Assembly: GCA_030739585.1 (NCBI GenBank)
Contig: JASLYX010000008.1
Coordinates: 1-62,229 of the forward strand
Direction of reading: 5' to 3'
DNA from: Candidatus Bathyarchaeota archaeon
GTDB taxonomy: Archaea; Thermoproteota; Bathyarchaeia; TCS64
Length of the DNA stretch: 62,229 nt
Position 1 is the stretch's first letter. The number at the start of each line of letters is the position of its first letter. Position numbers and translations under genes: made by a program. Shown in pieces: positions 25,529-33,790 of this stretch. A model generated the notes under the pieces. It was not told the origin of the DNA. It made no database searches and saw only the letters and a program-made list of their open reading frames with translations.

Positions 25529-25762
25529 CTAATATTCCGTCAAATCCCCATTCCTGGTTGGATGCCACTCCTTGGTCAGCTCTGGATATAGCGCAGCTAG
25601 GTTGTACTCGTGGGAAAGTTTCAACTCAGATAAATCTGGTGCTATAACATAAAAGACTCGCCAATCATCTGCGAAGCCTACGTTTTTCGCAGTACGGACC
25701 CCTTCTGTCTCATCAATTCTCCGACTCTTTCCCCTTTTGCATTTTTTGCCAGTCGAGGACAC
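25529..25762 (-). pseudogene. Fragment of a DUF4379-type zinc-ribbon repeat gene beside the integrase
   Basis: The reading frame ends '..LYPELTKEWHPTRNGDLTEY' and stops. The same words ('YPELAEEWHPTRNGDLTPY') open a zinc-ribbon repeat at the right end of the window (61936-62229), where the metal-binding part follows. Here it is missing, so this is a truncated remnant. Its upstream half overlaps the last 50 bases of the recombinase gene. No metal-binding Cys remains. It may be what is left of a gene cut when the recombinase-bearing element arrived. Confidence 0.6.
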
Positions 25763-26978
25763 TAAGGGAACCCATTTGACCTGCTGGGAGCTGGTTTTCT
25801 CCGAGTGCCTGAACTACGGTGGGAATATGATTCCTGTTTAGTAAAATGAAGTTTCTCTGTAACTCTATGAGTTGTGTCTTTAATTGGTTAATCTCGTTTT
25901 GAGTTCTCTTTAATTCCTCTGCTGTTCTAGTATCCTCTAATCCAAGGACTTCATCATATAGTTCCTTGTATTTGCCTCCGAGGATTCCGTTATTTTTGGC
26001 TGTGTATGCGCCATCATTATTTCCAAGGCTTTTCCCTGCATAGCGTTTGCCATAATCTTTCAATCCTTGCGATGTCCACGCATTCAAGAAAAATTTTCTG
26101 AAACTGTGTGCTGTGATCCGTATCCCGTTTTGTCGTAATTTCCTTGAGTGGTTGATGAAGACATTTGTGATAGCTGTCTTTTGCATGGCTAGACCAGCTT
26201 CTGAACCCTTTCTACTTATTTGCTCGCCTCGCCTTGGACCTCTGGTGATTCGCATTTTACCTCCTTTAGTAGAAGCAATGGTCCTGAAGATTGGACCTGA
26301 AATATTATTCCCAATGTAGTCTTTCAGAGCCTGAATTGATTCTGGTCCTAAACAGACATATGCGTTTACACCTGTCTTCTTGGTGCGTAGCGGTTTAATC
26401 CAATACCTGAATTCACGCCCTCGTGAATCATGATCAATACGCATTCCATTGAAATAACCAACCGTCAATTGAGCGAGATCTGATACTCTGAGACCTGTAT
26501 CCTTCGCTGTAAGGATCAAGGCTCGTAATCGATAATCGTTTCCTGCTGTTTCGAGAAGGTGTCGTATCTGGTCTTTTATTATGAGATTTACATCATTCGC
26601 CTCGACACTTTTTCCCTCGTCACGAGGTAATTCTGATAATCCATTCGCTCTAAGGAATCGATTCAAGGCTTTTTTATAGTTTTTAGCTGTGTTTGGATTG
26701 AGTCCTTTATTCTCTATGAGGTGCTTCCTAAAATCTTCAAAAGCCATCCTTAGAGCCAGCTTATCGCCGCTTTCTCTTGAGTCTTGATTTACAGATTCAA
26801 TTGCATATAGTTCGTTGGGGGAATCTCCAAGGTATTTGCAGAATTGATCTAACTGCATCAAATATCCGTTCCGAGTTTTTTCAGAAACATTACCCAATGA
26901 GAATTCAAAATTCTCTAAAGGCGTTTTATTCTCCGAATACTCCTTTAACCCTATCAATATGTTTAAAATTGCGTCCAA
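25713..26978 (-). CDS. Tyrosine recombinase / phage-type integrase
   Basis: A 421-residue site-specific recombinase. An N-terminal SAM-like core-binding domain (about 30-130) is followed by the catalytic domain with Arg in 'KDTGLRVSDLAQL', the 'HSFRKFF' (HxxR) box and a tyrosine in 'DGAYTAKN' as likely nucleophile. A coiled-coil tail (about 340-385) ends the protein. The start is TTG. It stands alone: no other mobile-element gene, tRNA or clear att repeat is next to it. It could be the relic of an integrated element or a domestic recombinase. Confidence 0.9.
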   Translation of the reverse strand: MDAILNILIGLKEYSENKTPLENFEFSLGNVSEKTRNGYLMQLDQFCKYLGDSPNELYAIESVNQDSRESGDKLALRMAFEDFRKHLIENKGLNPNTAKNYKKALNRFLRANGLSELPRDEGKSVEANDVNLIIKDQIRHLLETAGNDYRLRALILTAKDTGLRVSDLAQLTVGYFNGMRIDHDSRGREFRYWIKPLRTKKTGVNAYVCLGPESIQALKDYIGNNISGPIFRTIASTKGGKMRITRGPRRGEQISRKGSEAGLAMQKTAITNVFINHSRKLRQNGIRITAHSFRKFFLNAWTSQGLKDYGKRYAGKSLGNNDGAYTAKNNGILGGKYKELYDEVLGLEDTRTAEELKRTQNEINQLKTQLIELQRNFILLNRNHIPTVVQALGENQLPAGQMGSLSVLDWQKMQKGKESEN

Positions 26979-27059
26979 TATTTAAGAATAATGATATACG
27001 GTATGGTCGTCGAGGTGGACGATACCCGTATTTGCGGGCGTTAATCAGGTTGGGGCGAC

Positions 27060-27527
27060 TTGTTGGGCGGCGCCGTCGTGGTAATGCGCCGGGTCGGAAC
27101 GGGGGAATCCTACTCTGGAGAAATATCCATTGATCTATTTCAGGGCAAAACATTCAAGAGCAAGGAGTATCTTGCTCAAGCCCTCCGGGTGGTAGCTGAG
27201 GGTATGGAAAAGCTCCTTGTTTCCAAAGAAGAGCCAATACACATTTGCTCAGGTTATATTCTCTCTAGGGCAAAAGAGGCTATGATCAACGAGGGCTACA
27301 CGGTGAAGAGTGTCAAGATCATAGGCCCTACCCAGGAGTTAGCTGAGCAGGAATTTCTTAAAAGTCTCGCCCGCCTTGGAGTCGGCGACATGTTCACCGT
27401 CTTTAGAAAGCGTAGTTTCAACTCATTTCTCGAATGGGTTCACGGAGATCTCAGGGCAAGGGAGCGATTTGTAAAGACCGGTTGGACCTCTTGGTCCAGA
27501 TTGAGAGAAGAAGGGGCCTCCACATGA
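27060..27527 (+). CDS. Conserved-looking protein of unknown function coupled to a SPOUT methyltransferase
   Basis: A 155-residue protein I cannot assign. It is an alpha/beta sequence with 'GEISIDLFQGKTFKSKEYLA', 'IHICSGYILSRAKEAM' and a basic C-terminus. The TTG at 27060 follows an AGGT site about nine bases upstream; an ATG eight codons later is an alternative. Its stop and the ATG of the next gene overlap (ATGA, 27524-27527), so the two products are made together. An RNA-related role is suggested only by the partner. Confidence 0.75.
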   Translation: MLGGAVVVMRRVGTGESYSGEISIDLFQGKTFKSKEYLAQALRVVAEGMEKLLVSKEEPIHICSGYILSRAKEAMINEGYTVKSVKIIGPTQELAEQEFLKSLARLGVGDMFTVFRKRSFNSFLEWVHGDLRARERFVKTGWTSWSRLREEGAST

Positions 27528-28369
27528 ATTCAATTCGAAGGGACTACAAACTGGCAATAGCCCTACCTTCCTCCCTCGTTTCAGAGATTCCTCACCTCAG
27601 GGAGCAAACAAGTGTCATAGGCCGTATAGCGAGAATTGCGGTCATCCATAGGATTGATGACATCTATATCTACAGGGACTTTCCGGACGAATCCAAACTG
27701 ATCCGGCTCATCTTGACCTATATTGAGACCCCTCAATATCTTCGGAAAAACCTGTTCGGAATAAGAGAGGAGCTAAGATACGTCGGTATTCTCCCGCCTC
27801 TTAGAACTCCCCACCATCCCTCTGAACGACGTTCCAGCAGACTCGAGGCAGGGGAGTTCAGGGAGGGAGTTGTTCTCTCGGAGAATTACGGAGAGTATCT
27901 CGTGGATATAGGTATCAAAACTCTCGTCAAGGTTACCGGACGTGGCCCCTCCATTGGCGGACGAACGACTGTACTCATTACTAGCATTCGGCCTATGTTG
28001 ATGGGAAAATTCGCTAAGAGAGGGGATGTAAAATATTATTGGGGGTATGGTGTCCATCTATCTAGAAACGGATTGGGAAAGCTTGCTTCGAGCAATAGCT
28101 TTGATTTAAAATTTGCAACCTCGAGGCTTGGCTCTCCTTTTAGAGACATAGAATCTAAGTTTAGAGCTCGTTTAACTGATGCAAAGAGCGTATTGGTTGC
28201 TTTCGGCTCTCATAAAGAAGGGATCCAAGAGATATTAGGGAGGAAAGGCCTGGAAATCGGAGAGGTCTTCGATTTTACAGCAAACGTAGTCCCTGATCAG
28301 GGAAGTGTAACTGTAAGAACAGAGGAGGCTATGAGCGCCACCCTTGCGCTTCTCGGGATGCTCCGTTGA
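27524..28369 (+). CDS. SPOUT-superfamily RNA methyltransferase (COG2106/DUF171-like)
   Basis: A 281-residue protein. It starts 'RRDYKLAIALPSSLVSEIPH', continues 'IGRIARIAVIHRIDDIYIY' and ends with the knotted SAM-binding region 'LVAFGSHKEGIQEIL ... FDFTANVVPDQGSVTVRTEEA'. An OB-like insert lies at about 110-190 ('REGVVLSENYGEYLVDIGI'). Relatives methylate rRNA or a ribosomal protein and usually stand next to the L3 gene in archaea. Here it is 19 kb from L3. The coupling to the gene at 27060 is translational. Confidence 0.85.
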   Translation: MNSIRRDYKLAIALPSSLVSEIPHLREQTSVIGRIARIAVIHRIDDIYIYRDFPDESKLIRLILTYIETPQYLRKNLFGIREELRYVGILPPLRTPHHPSERRSSRLEAGEFREGVVLSENYGEYLVDIGIKTLVKVTGRGPSIGGRTTVLITSIRPMLMGKFAKRGDVKYYWGYGVHLSRNGLGKLASSNSFDLKFATSRLGSPFRDIESKFRARLTDAKSVLVAFGSHKEGIQEILGRKGLEIGEVFDFTANVVPDQGSVTVRTEEAMSATLALLGMLR

Positions 28370-28375
28370 GGACTC

Positions 28376-28415
28376 GACGTTTTTTTAGGATAGTCACTCT
28401 ATTTTTTTAGGGGTT
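28376..28415 (+). terminator. Poly-T terminator after the SPOUT methyltransferase
   Basis: Two runs of seven T residues follow within 40 bases of the stop codon, the usual archaeal intrinsic termination signal. Confidence 0.55.
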
Positions 28416-28892
28416 CCAGATTAGTTTCTGACGATGATATCATCAAGTTGGAACTCAAGGAAAAAACTCTCCTTGTAAAATATATATCCTCAAAGCTAAA
28501 GAGTCCGCGGTCAAAGTCCGGATTGCGAATGATGATTAAAAATAATACCTAAAACTCCACAGTACTTCGATTCCACTGGGTGGTCTCTTGAGATATAAAG
28601 GCCCTAGCTATTCAGTCCCCCTAATGTTAGAGTGGCCAGCACGTGACTTGGATAAAAGTACATGGTCCTGAGCCAGCTAGGGATCCAACTGAAAAGTCTC
28701 AGCCCTAGCAGCCGAGCTAGATAAACCCTCTGATAGGAATGTTGTAACAGCTTAAGGAGATGAAGGAGACTCTGGAAGCAGTTTGAAAGAAGCTTTGGCT
28801 CCAGGAGGGAGCACTGGCAGCTTGATAATCTCCATCTTAAGAACCCTGAGTGTTAACCGGATAGTTAAAAGGGGAGTCTATTTCATCATTGA

Positions 28893-29030
28893 AAACTGGT
28901 TCGCCTAAGCTCGCACGGCACGCGAAGGTCTATTGAGATATGTGATGTTTGCGGCTACATAGCGAACGCTACCGATAAATGCCATATCAATATAGCAAAG
29001 AAAGAAATAGTCAAGTTCTATGCTGGATAG
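28893..29030 (+). pseudogene. Remnant of a rubredoxin/rubrerythrin-like C-terminal domain
   Basis: In one frame the plus strand reads 'SIEICDVCGYIANATDKCHI' and on to 'KKEIVKFYAG' before TAG at 29028. This matches the iron-binding end of rubrerythrin-like proteins (CxxCGY ... KCPxC), but the fourth Cys is Asn and no start or N-terminal domain precedes it. It is probably a decayed gene. Confidence 0.4.
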
Positions 29031-29137
29031 ATCTTTTTAATGGCACAATATTTGTTTCAAAGGAAATTCTTGAGAATACCTATAGTCTAAGTTGGGGATA
29101 TCAACCCATCTTATATTCCCTTTAAGACATAACCCAT

Positions 29138-30082
29138 TTGATCTCTTTGAAAATAGGCGTGACGGGCGGCGCAGGATATATCGGTTCTCAACTAGTGAAG
29201 AGCCTCATTGAAAGGAATAACGAAGTCGTCTCAATAGACAACCTGATGAACAGTAACTATAGCTACTTGAGGACCTGGGGAGTAAGTAATGGAGTTAGTT
29301 TGCTCAAAGGGGATATAAGAGACATAGATTCCTTGTTGAGGGCTTTTGAGGATTGCGACGTAATAGCTCACCTGGCGGCCCTACCAGGCCTCATCAAATG
29401 CAGGGAGCGACCCGCTGAAGCTACATCAATCAACGTTTATGGTACATACAACGTCCTTGAGGCCGCAAGAAGGCTGGGGATCGGGAAAGTTGTGTTCTGC
29501 TCGACAGCAGCGGTCTATGGAAAGCCCACGGAGATGCCAGTTATTGAGAACCTCCCCTTGAGACCCCTCAACTTATACGGGGTCACTAAGCTCGCGGGGG
29601 AGAGACTGATGGACGTCTTTAGCAGCGATTACGGGATTGCTACATTAAGCCTTCGCTTCGGGAATGTTTTCGGTATTGGCCTATTCACCAATTATGATAC
29701 GGTTATACCCAAGTTTATCAGGATGGGTCTAAATGGGGAGAACCTTACCGTCTACGGGGACGGCTCCAGCACCAGGGACTTCGTGCATGTAGAGGACATC
29801 GCCCAAGCCGTCATCCTCGCCCTCAAATCCAAGGATAAAGGGAGCGATGTCTATAATGTCGGGGGTGAGACAATGGAGATCGGAGTGGTAGCAAAGAGAA
29901 TCATTGAGGCCATCAAAAAATCCACGGGGGAAAAGGTAGGTATCGTCAATTTTCCCCCCCGTGTAGGAGAGACAAAGGAATTTAGCTATAGCTTAGATAA
30001 AATAAAGAAGGGTCTTAAGTATAAACCAAAATGGAATATCCAACAGGGAATTGAACAAATAATCAAGTTCAGTATTATCTGA
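29138..30082 (+). CDS. NAD-dependent sugar-nucleotide epimerase/dehydratase (UDP-glucose 4-epimerase family)
   Basis: A 314-residue extended SDR enzyme. It has the NAD-binding 'GVTGGAGYIGSQL', active-site Ser/Tyr/Lys in 'CSTAAVYG' and 'YGVTKLAGE', 'RFGNVFG' and 'VYGDGSSTRDFVHVEDIA'. It likely epimerises or modifies a UDP-sugar for surface glycans. The exact sugar is open. The start is a TTG at 29138 (or a second TTG at 29147, MKIGVTGG), with a TATA box placed for a leaderless message. The glycosyltransferase gene that followed is now broken (30131-30290). Confidence 0.9.
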   Translation: MISLKIGVTGGAGYIGSQLVKSLIERNNEVVSIDNLMNSNYSYLRTWGVSNGVSLLKGDIRDIDSLLRAFEDCDVIAHLAALPGLIKCRERPAEATSINVYGTYNVLEAARRLGIGKVVFCSTAAVYGKPTEMPVIENLPLRPLNLYGVTKLAGERLMDVFSSDYGIATLSLRFGNVFGIGLFTNYDTVIPKFIRMGLNGENLTVYGDGSSTRDFVHVEDIAQAVILALKSKDKGSDVYNVGGETMEIGVVAKRIIEAIKKSTGEKVGIVNFPPRVGETKEFSYSLDKIKKGLKYKPKWNIQQGIEQIIKFSII

Positions 30083-30130
30083 GTTAGAAATTGATTTGGT
30101 CAACTAAGGCGATAATAAAAGAACAGGAGG

Positions 30131-30290
30131 ATGATAGGCAACGGTCGTGATTCCCGCTCTAAACAAGAAGAAGCCCATATGTGAGAACGTCAGGGAAGAG
30201 ATCAACCATGCGCTCGTCGACATCCCTGTCATGATCACCCAGCTTAGGGGGCAAAGCATCAAACACGACAAACGTCTACCGGTTTCATGA
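30131..30290 (+). pseudogene. Frameshifted N-terminus of a family 2 glycosyltransferase
   Basis: An AGGAGG site sits directly before an ATG at 30131, and after two codons the matching frame shifts. From 30138 the other frame reads 'ATVVIPALNKKKPICENVRE', the opening of GT2 enzymes ('VVIPALNEE..'), and stops at 30288. The rest of the enzyme is missing. Following the sugar-nucleotide epimerase, it points to a former glycan operon. Confidence 0.55.
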
Positions 30291-30471
30291 ATTAAGTAAA
30301 ATATTGATTATTTTTCACTTTCCTGGAACTCCCAGTCACCTCTTTGAAACCGGTAGGGGAGGGTCTAAGAGGCTAATCTCGCGTGAGCCTACCCTAAGGC
30401 TGGCTGTTTGTACTGTTTTAGGTCTTACCGTTAGGAGTGAAGGTTAGTATGATCTAAGCGTTCACGTTGGT

Positions 30472-30699
30472 ATGGATAGAGTAGGTACGGCTATTGGTGT
30501 TTTTCCGATAGACATTTAGGAAGATAAAAAGATCTATGCATATTGCCACAGCTATAACCAGACCCTACTTAGCAAAGTTAACCAGGTAACATTGTTTAAG
30601 AGGATATCAGTTGGTGAGTTCGATAGATATATGGCAGGCTCTTTACTCAAGATCCTCATCACGAATCAGAGGGGCATATTCATCATCGCCTACCGATGA
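30472..30699 (+). pseudogene. Unidentified ORF interrupted by an in-frame TAG
   Basis: From an ATG at 30472 the frame reads 'MDRVGTAIGVFPIDI', TAG (30517-30519), then continues for 59 more codons with coding-like composition ('KKIYAYCHSYNQTLLSKVNQ' onward) to TGA at 30697. I do not recognise the family. A nonsense mutation in a small gene is the simplest reading. Confidence 0.4.
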
Positions 30700-30782
30700 G
30701 GAGTGAGGAGCTCCCTCAAGAAAAGGATTTTGTACTTATTGAAGAAGAAGAAACTTATCCATTCGGGTGACAAGCTATATTG

Positions 30783-31313
30783 ATGGGCACTATCAGCGCA
30801 GTCTATACGGCTACAGGGATAGTCGTCCCAGTGTGGAACGAGGCAAATAGTCTATATCAGGAAGGATATGGATCCTTGATGATGGACAGTCGGGTCCTCT
30901 CACTCCAACCTTTTGAGGCACTATTTCTCGTGGAGCGCCAGAAAATTTCTATCATAGAAGAACAGACTAAATATAGATTGGTATTCAGGGAACTCCTCAA
31001 TAGTTTCTCAACTGATGATCCGGACATATGGACAAGATACATTGTATATCGGGATCTGAGGACCCGAGGATTCGTCGTGAAAAGGGGTAAGGACCAAGAG
31101 GTAGATTTTCTTGTCTACGAGAGAGGATCATATGGAAAAAAGGTGCCCAGATACGAGATCTACATGATCTGGGAGGGATCGAAGGTGCCAGTGGACCGCC
31201 TGGGAAAGGTGCTAGATGAGGCCACTAGATCGGATAGGACCCTTCGCCTTGCCGTGGTTGACCGGAGAGGAGAAATCGTCTACTACACCTTATCCGAAGC
31301 TTTTAGTAGTTAA
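30783..31313 (+). CDS. endA: tRNA-splicing endonuclease EndA-family protein, probably a structural subunit
   Basis: A 176-residue protein with the EndA N-terminal and catalytic folds. The catalytic-domain landmarks are 'RYIVYRDLRTRGFVVKRG', 'DFLVYERG' and 'LRLAVVDRRGEIVYYTL'. The Tyr position is kept, but the catalytic His before 'F.VY' is Asp ('EVDFLVY') and the Lys before 'LAVVD' appears replaced ('RSDRTLRLAVVD'). This fits the non-catalytic subunit of a heteromeric archaeal enzyme that cuts tRNA introns at bulge-helix-bulge sites. The catalytic partner would be elsewhere. ATG 30783 is preferred to the TTG immediately before. Confidence 0.8.
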   Translation: MGTISAVYTATGIVVPVWNEANSLYQEGYGSLMMDSRVLSLQPFEALFLVERQKISIIEEQTKYRLVFRELLNSFSTDDPDIWTRYIVYRDLRTRGFVVKRGKDQEVDFLVYERGSYGKKVPRYEIYMIWEGSKVPVDRLGKVLDEATRSDRTLRLAVVDRRGEIVYYTLSEAFSS

Positions 31314-31548
31314 TATTTAGATTGAAGAGTCGTTTTTACAATTATACTAGCACGCGATTTTGACGACGTGAAACACTTTAAGAAACTAAAATAGTTAAGC
31401 GGGGTGTGTTGAGTGAAAAGCGGGTTCTGTGGGATTCAAACCAGAGACCAGTGAAGATATCTCCCGTCTCCTCTCCATTATTATTACAAAATAGAATGGA
31501 AGGATCAATTCTCATTGATTAAGGGTAAGTAATAAAATTACCAATATT

Positions 31549-32871
31549 CTATACCTTATTCGACATGGATTTTGTTGGGGGAGAATAGAGCTCCTCAACC
31601 AAATCCTCAATCTTAACCATCCTCTGCTCAGATGTCCCCATATCCCGAAGGGAAACACAGCCTTCGTTGAGCTCCCTTTCGCCTACAACAACAACCTTCC
31701 TGAATCCCTTCCGATTGGCATTGTCGAGCTGCTTTCTTAGCCCCCGGTTCATTATCTCCATCTCGGTAGGGATTCCTGCTCTTCTGATATCCTGAGCGAT
31801 AGCGATAGCTTTGTATCGGACTGCCTTGGAAGCTACGGCTACATAGACTTTTGGCCCTAGCTCCTTGCTCTTGAAAACCTCCATCTTCTCCAGAAGGGAG
31901 AGAAGTCTGTGAATTCCCATGGAAATCCCAGTCATAGGAGTAGCCTTGCCCCCGAAGGTCTCCACGAGGTTATCATATCTCCCCCCTCCAGCGATACTTC
32001 CTGCCCCCTCAAAGCCCTCAGCGTAGATTTCAAAAATTGGGCCAGTATAGTAATCAAGGCCTCTTGCAAGTCCAAGGTCGATTATAAGATATTGAGCGAT
32101 ACTAAAGCTCTCAGCGTAATCCACTATTGCACCCAGGGAGTCGCAGGCTATCAGACCTAAGGCATCACCACTGATGTGGGCCCTTGTCTTCTCCAAAGTC
32201 TCCTGTGGATTTCCCTTCGTCGAAGTCAACTCAAGAAGGCGCTCAGATGCATTGAAAGGAGCACCAATTTTTCCGAGTTCCTTGAGGACTCCCTCATCGC
32301 CGATCTTTTTCCTTTTATCCACTGCTCTGAAGATTTCTGGATATCGATCTGTCGGAAGCCCGGATACGCGGATTATTGACTCTAATAGCCTACGGTCGTT
32401 GAGCCTTATCACGAATCCTTCGAAGCCGATCTTCTTAAGGCAGTCGACCGCCACTGAGAGTACCTCTGTGTCCGCAATGGGGTCTGCAACCCCTACGATA
32501 TCAACGTCCATTTGCCAGAACTCTCTTCGGCTCATCTCAGATGGACGCTCATACCTCCAAACGGGGCCTATGGCATAGCGTTTGAAGGGCCTAGGGAGCT
32601 CTCGGTGGGATGCTATAACCCTAGCAAGGGAGGCAGTCCATTCAAACCTAAGACCCAGCTCCCTTCCAGATTTGTCTTTGAAGTAGTAAATCTGTTTAAG
32701 GATATCCTCCCCGCTCTTGATCTTGAGCATCTCCCAGCTCTCGAAGACTGGGGTACCAAGGGGCCCATAACCATATGCCTCAAAAACGGATCTGATGTTG
32801 TCTTGGATCCAGTTCCTCTTCCACATCTCCTGGGGAAGGAAATCTCTCGTACCTCTTGCAGGTTGAAACAT
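31549..32871 (-). CDS. hisS: Histidyl-tRNA synthetase
   Basis: A 440-residue class II synthetase. The N-terminus 'FQPARGTRDFLPQEM' is diagnostic. Motif 2 'RYAIGPVWRYERPSEMSRREFWQ', the histidine motif 'LGLARGLDYYTGPIFE' and motif 3 'GGGRYDNL ... GISMGIHRLL' follow, then the anticodon-binding domain (from about 345). The ATG at 32871 is chosen because it starts at the conserved MFQPARGT. An upstream TTG would add 22 residues of low quality. It lies 260 bases past AlaX on the same strand. Confidence 0.96.
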   Translation of the reverse strand: MFQPARGTRDFLPQEMWKRNWIQDNIRSVFEAYGYGPLGTPVFESWEMLKIKSGEDILKQIYYFKDKSGRELGLRFEWTASLARVIASHRELPRPFKRYAIGPVWRYERPSEMSRREFWQMDVDIVGVADPIADTEVLSVAVDCLKKIGFEGFVIRLNDRRLLESIIRVSGLPTDRYPEIFRAVDKRKKIGDEGVLKELGKIGAPFNASERLLELTSTKGNPQETLEKTRAHISGDALGLIACDSLGAIVDYAESFSIAQYLIIDLGLARGLDYYTGPIFEIYAEGFEGAGSIAGGGRYDNLVETFGGKATPMTGISMGIHRLLSLLEKMEVFKSKELGPKVYVAVASKAVRYKAIAIAQDIRRAGIPTEMEIMNRGLRKQLDNANRKGFRKVVVVGERELNEGCVSLRDMGTSEQRMVKIEDLVEELYSPPTKSMSNKV

Positions 32872-33129
32872 TATTTTACACCTATTCTTGGTGCCCCTTA
32901 AAGGAGGGGGCTTTTGTTGAATCAATGTTCCTCCCATTTAAAACTTGAATCATGGATGAATAAACCTCAAGTCAAATTATTCAAAAAAGGTGAATGCATG
33001 AAATTCATTGATTAAGTGAAGGATGAAAACACTCGTCCCCGATGAATACTATCCCTAGCTTTTTTTATTCGTAGAGGAAGCCATACAACATTAATATTTG
33101 GTTTTTCCATATCGAAAAAAGGGAGATCG

Positions 33130-33774
33130 TCATATCAGAAACGTCTCCACCCTTTCAACACCTCTACCAGGGTTCTTTCTCTTCAGTTTTATGACCCCAA
33201 TTTCCATGGTATTCTTTACATGAGTCCCTCCGCACGGCATCCTCACCGGACCGCATTGCCAAATACGAATCTTTGGACTCTGGGGGTCGGGACTAATGGT
33301 TATATCGTGTCCCTCAGCAAGGAAAGCGTTGGTATCCTTCTGGGATTTTGCCAGCCCCTCTGCTGGTAGGCGGCCCTCATAGACGTAATCAGTTCGATCC
33401 TTTTTTTCGTCAACCCTGGAGCCAACCCTGTCCATCATTCCTATGCTCTGCCAGAGGAAGTACTCCATTAGATGGGATGCTGAATGGAGCTTCATGATAC
33501 GATATCGGTGATTCCAATCAATCTCACAGTCAACATAATCACCGACTTTAAAAACAGGTGGAGTTTCGAGAATGTGATGGATGGTCTCATTTTTCTTCCC
33601 TGTGTCGATGACCCTCATGCCGCCTAGAACTCCGATGTCCCCGATCTGGCCACCGCCTTCTGGGTAGAAGCCTGTTTGGTTCAGCTCTACTATATTGCCG
33701 TCGATACTCACTACCTTTCCCTTAAAGGTGGTTAGATAAAAGTCGTCGTTGAACAGTTTCACTGTCTCACTCAT
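33130..33774 (-). CDS. alaX: AlaX-type alanyl-tRNA editing protein
   Basis: A 214-residue free-standing homologue of the AlaRS editing domain that hydrolyses Ser-tRNA(Ala) (or Gly-tRNA). The zinc ligands are HxxxH in 'KLHSASHLMEY' and Cys/His in 'MPCGGTHVKN'. It also has the glycine-rich 'QTGFYPEGGGQIGD' of class II AlaX. Its start is 16 bases after the secY stop, so it is likely read through from the ribosomal operon, a place where adk is common in other archaea. Confidence 0.94.
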   Translation of the reverse strand: MSETVKLFNDDFYLTTFKGKVVSIDGNIVELNQTGFYPEGGGQIGDIGVLGGMRVIDTGKKNETIHHILETPPVFKVGDYVDCEIDWNHRYRIMKLHSASHLMEYFLWQSIGMMDRVGSRVDEKKDRTDYVYEGRLPAEGLAKSQKDTNAFLAEGHDITISPDPQSPKIRIWQCGPVRMPCGGTHVKNTMEIGVIKLKRKNPGRGVERVETFLI

Positions 33775-33790
33775 ATGGCGACCGCCTGAG

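Larger units (their letters stand above)
28370..29137. other. Gene-free region with a decayed gene end, upstream of the epimerase
   Basis: 768 bases. It starts with the poly-T terminator, then holds no ORF with recognisable homology until a rubredoxin/rubrerythrin-like fragment at 28893-29030. At 29111-29117 lies TTATATT, about 21 bases before the epimerase TTG, its probable TATA box. The middle looks like degraded coding sequence (many short open stretches in changing frames). Confidence 0.4.
30083..30779. other. Region of decayed genes between the epimerase and endA
   Basis: 697 bases holding a frameshifted glycosyltransferase start (30131-30290) and an ORF broken by TAG (30472-30699), with no intact gene. 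A pyrimidine-rich stretch near 30300-30330 could terminate transcription. Confidence 0.4.

Noticed and set aside
31420-31450. A T-arm-like word 'ggattcaaacc' suggesting a tRNA
   Set aside because: No flanking five-base stems, no D-arm or anticodon arm, and no acceptor stem can be formed on either strand.
31404-31517. Small plus-strand ORF after endA (about 37 codons, VLSEKRVLWD...)
   Set aside because: No ribosome site, no family resemblance, and length expected by chance.
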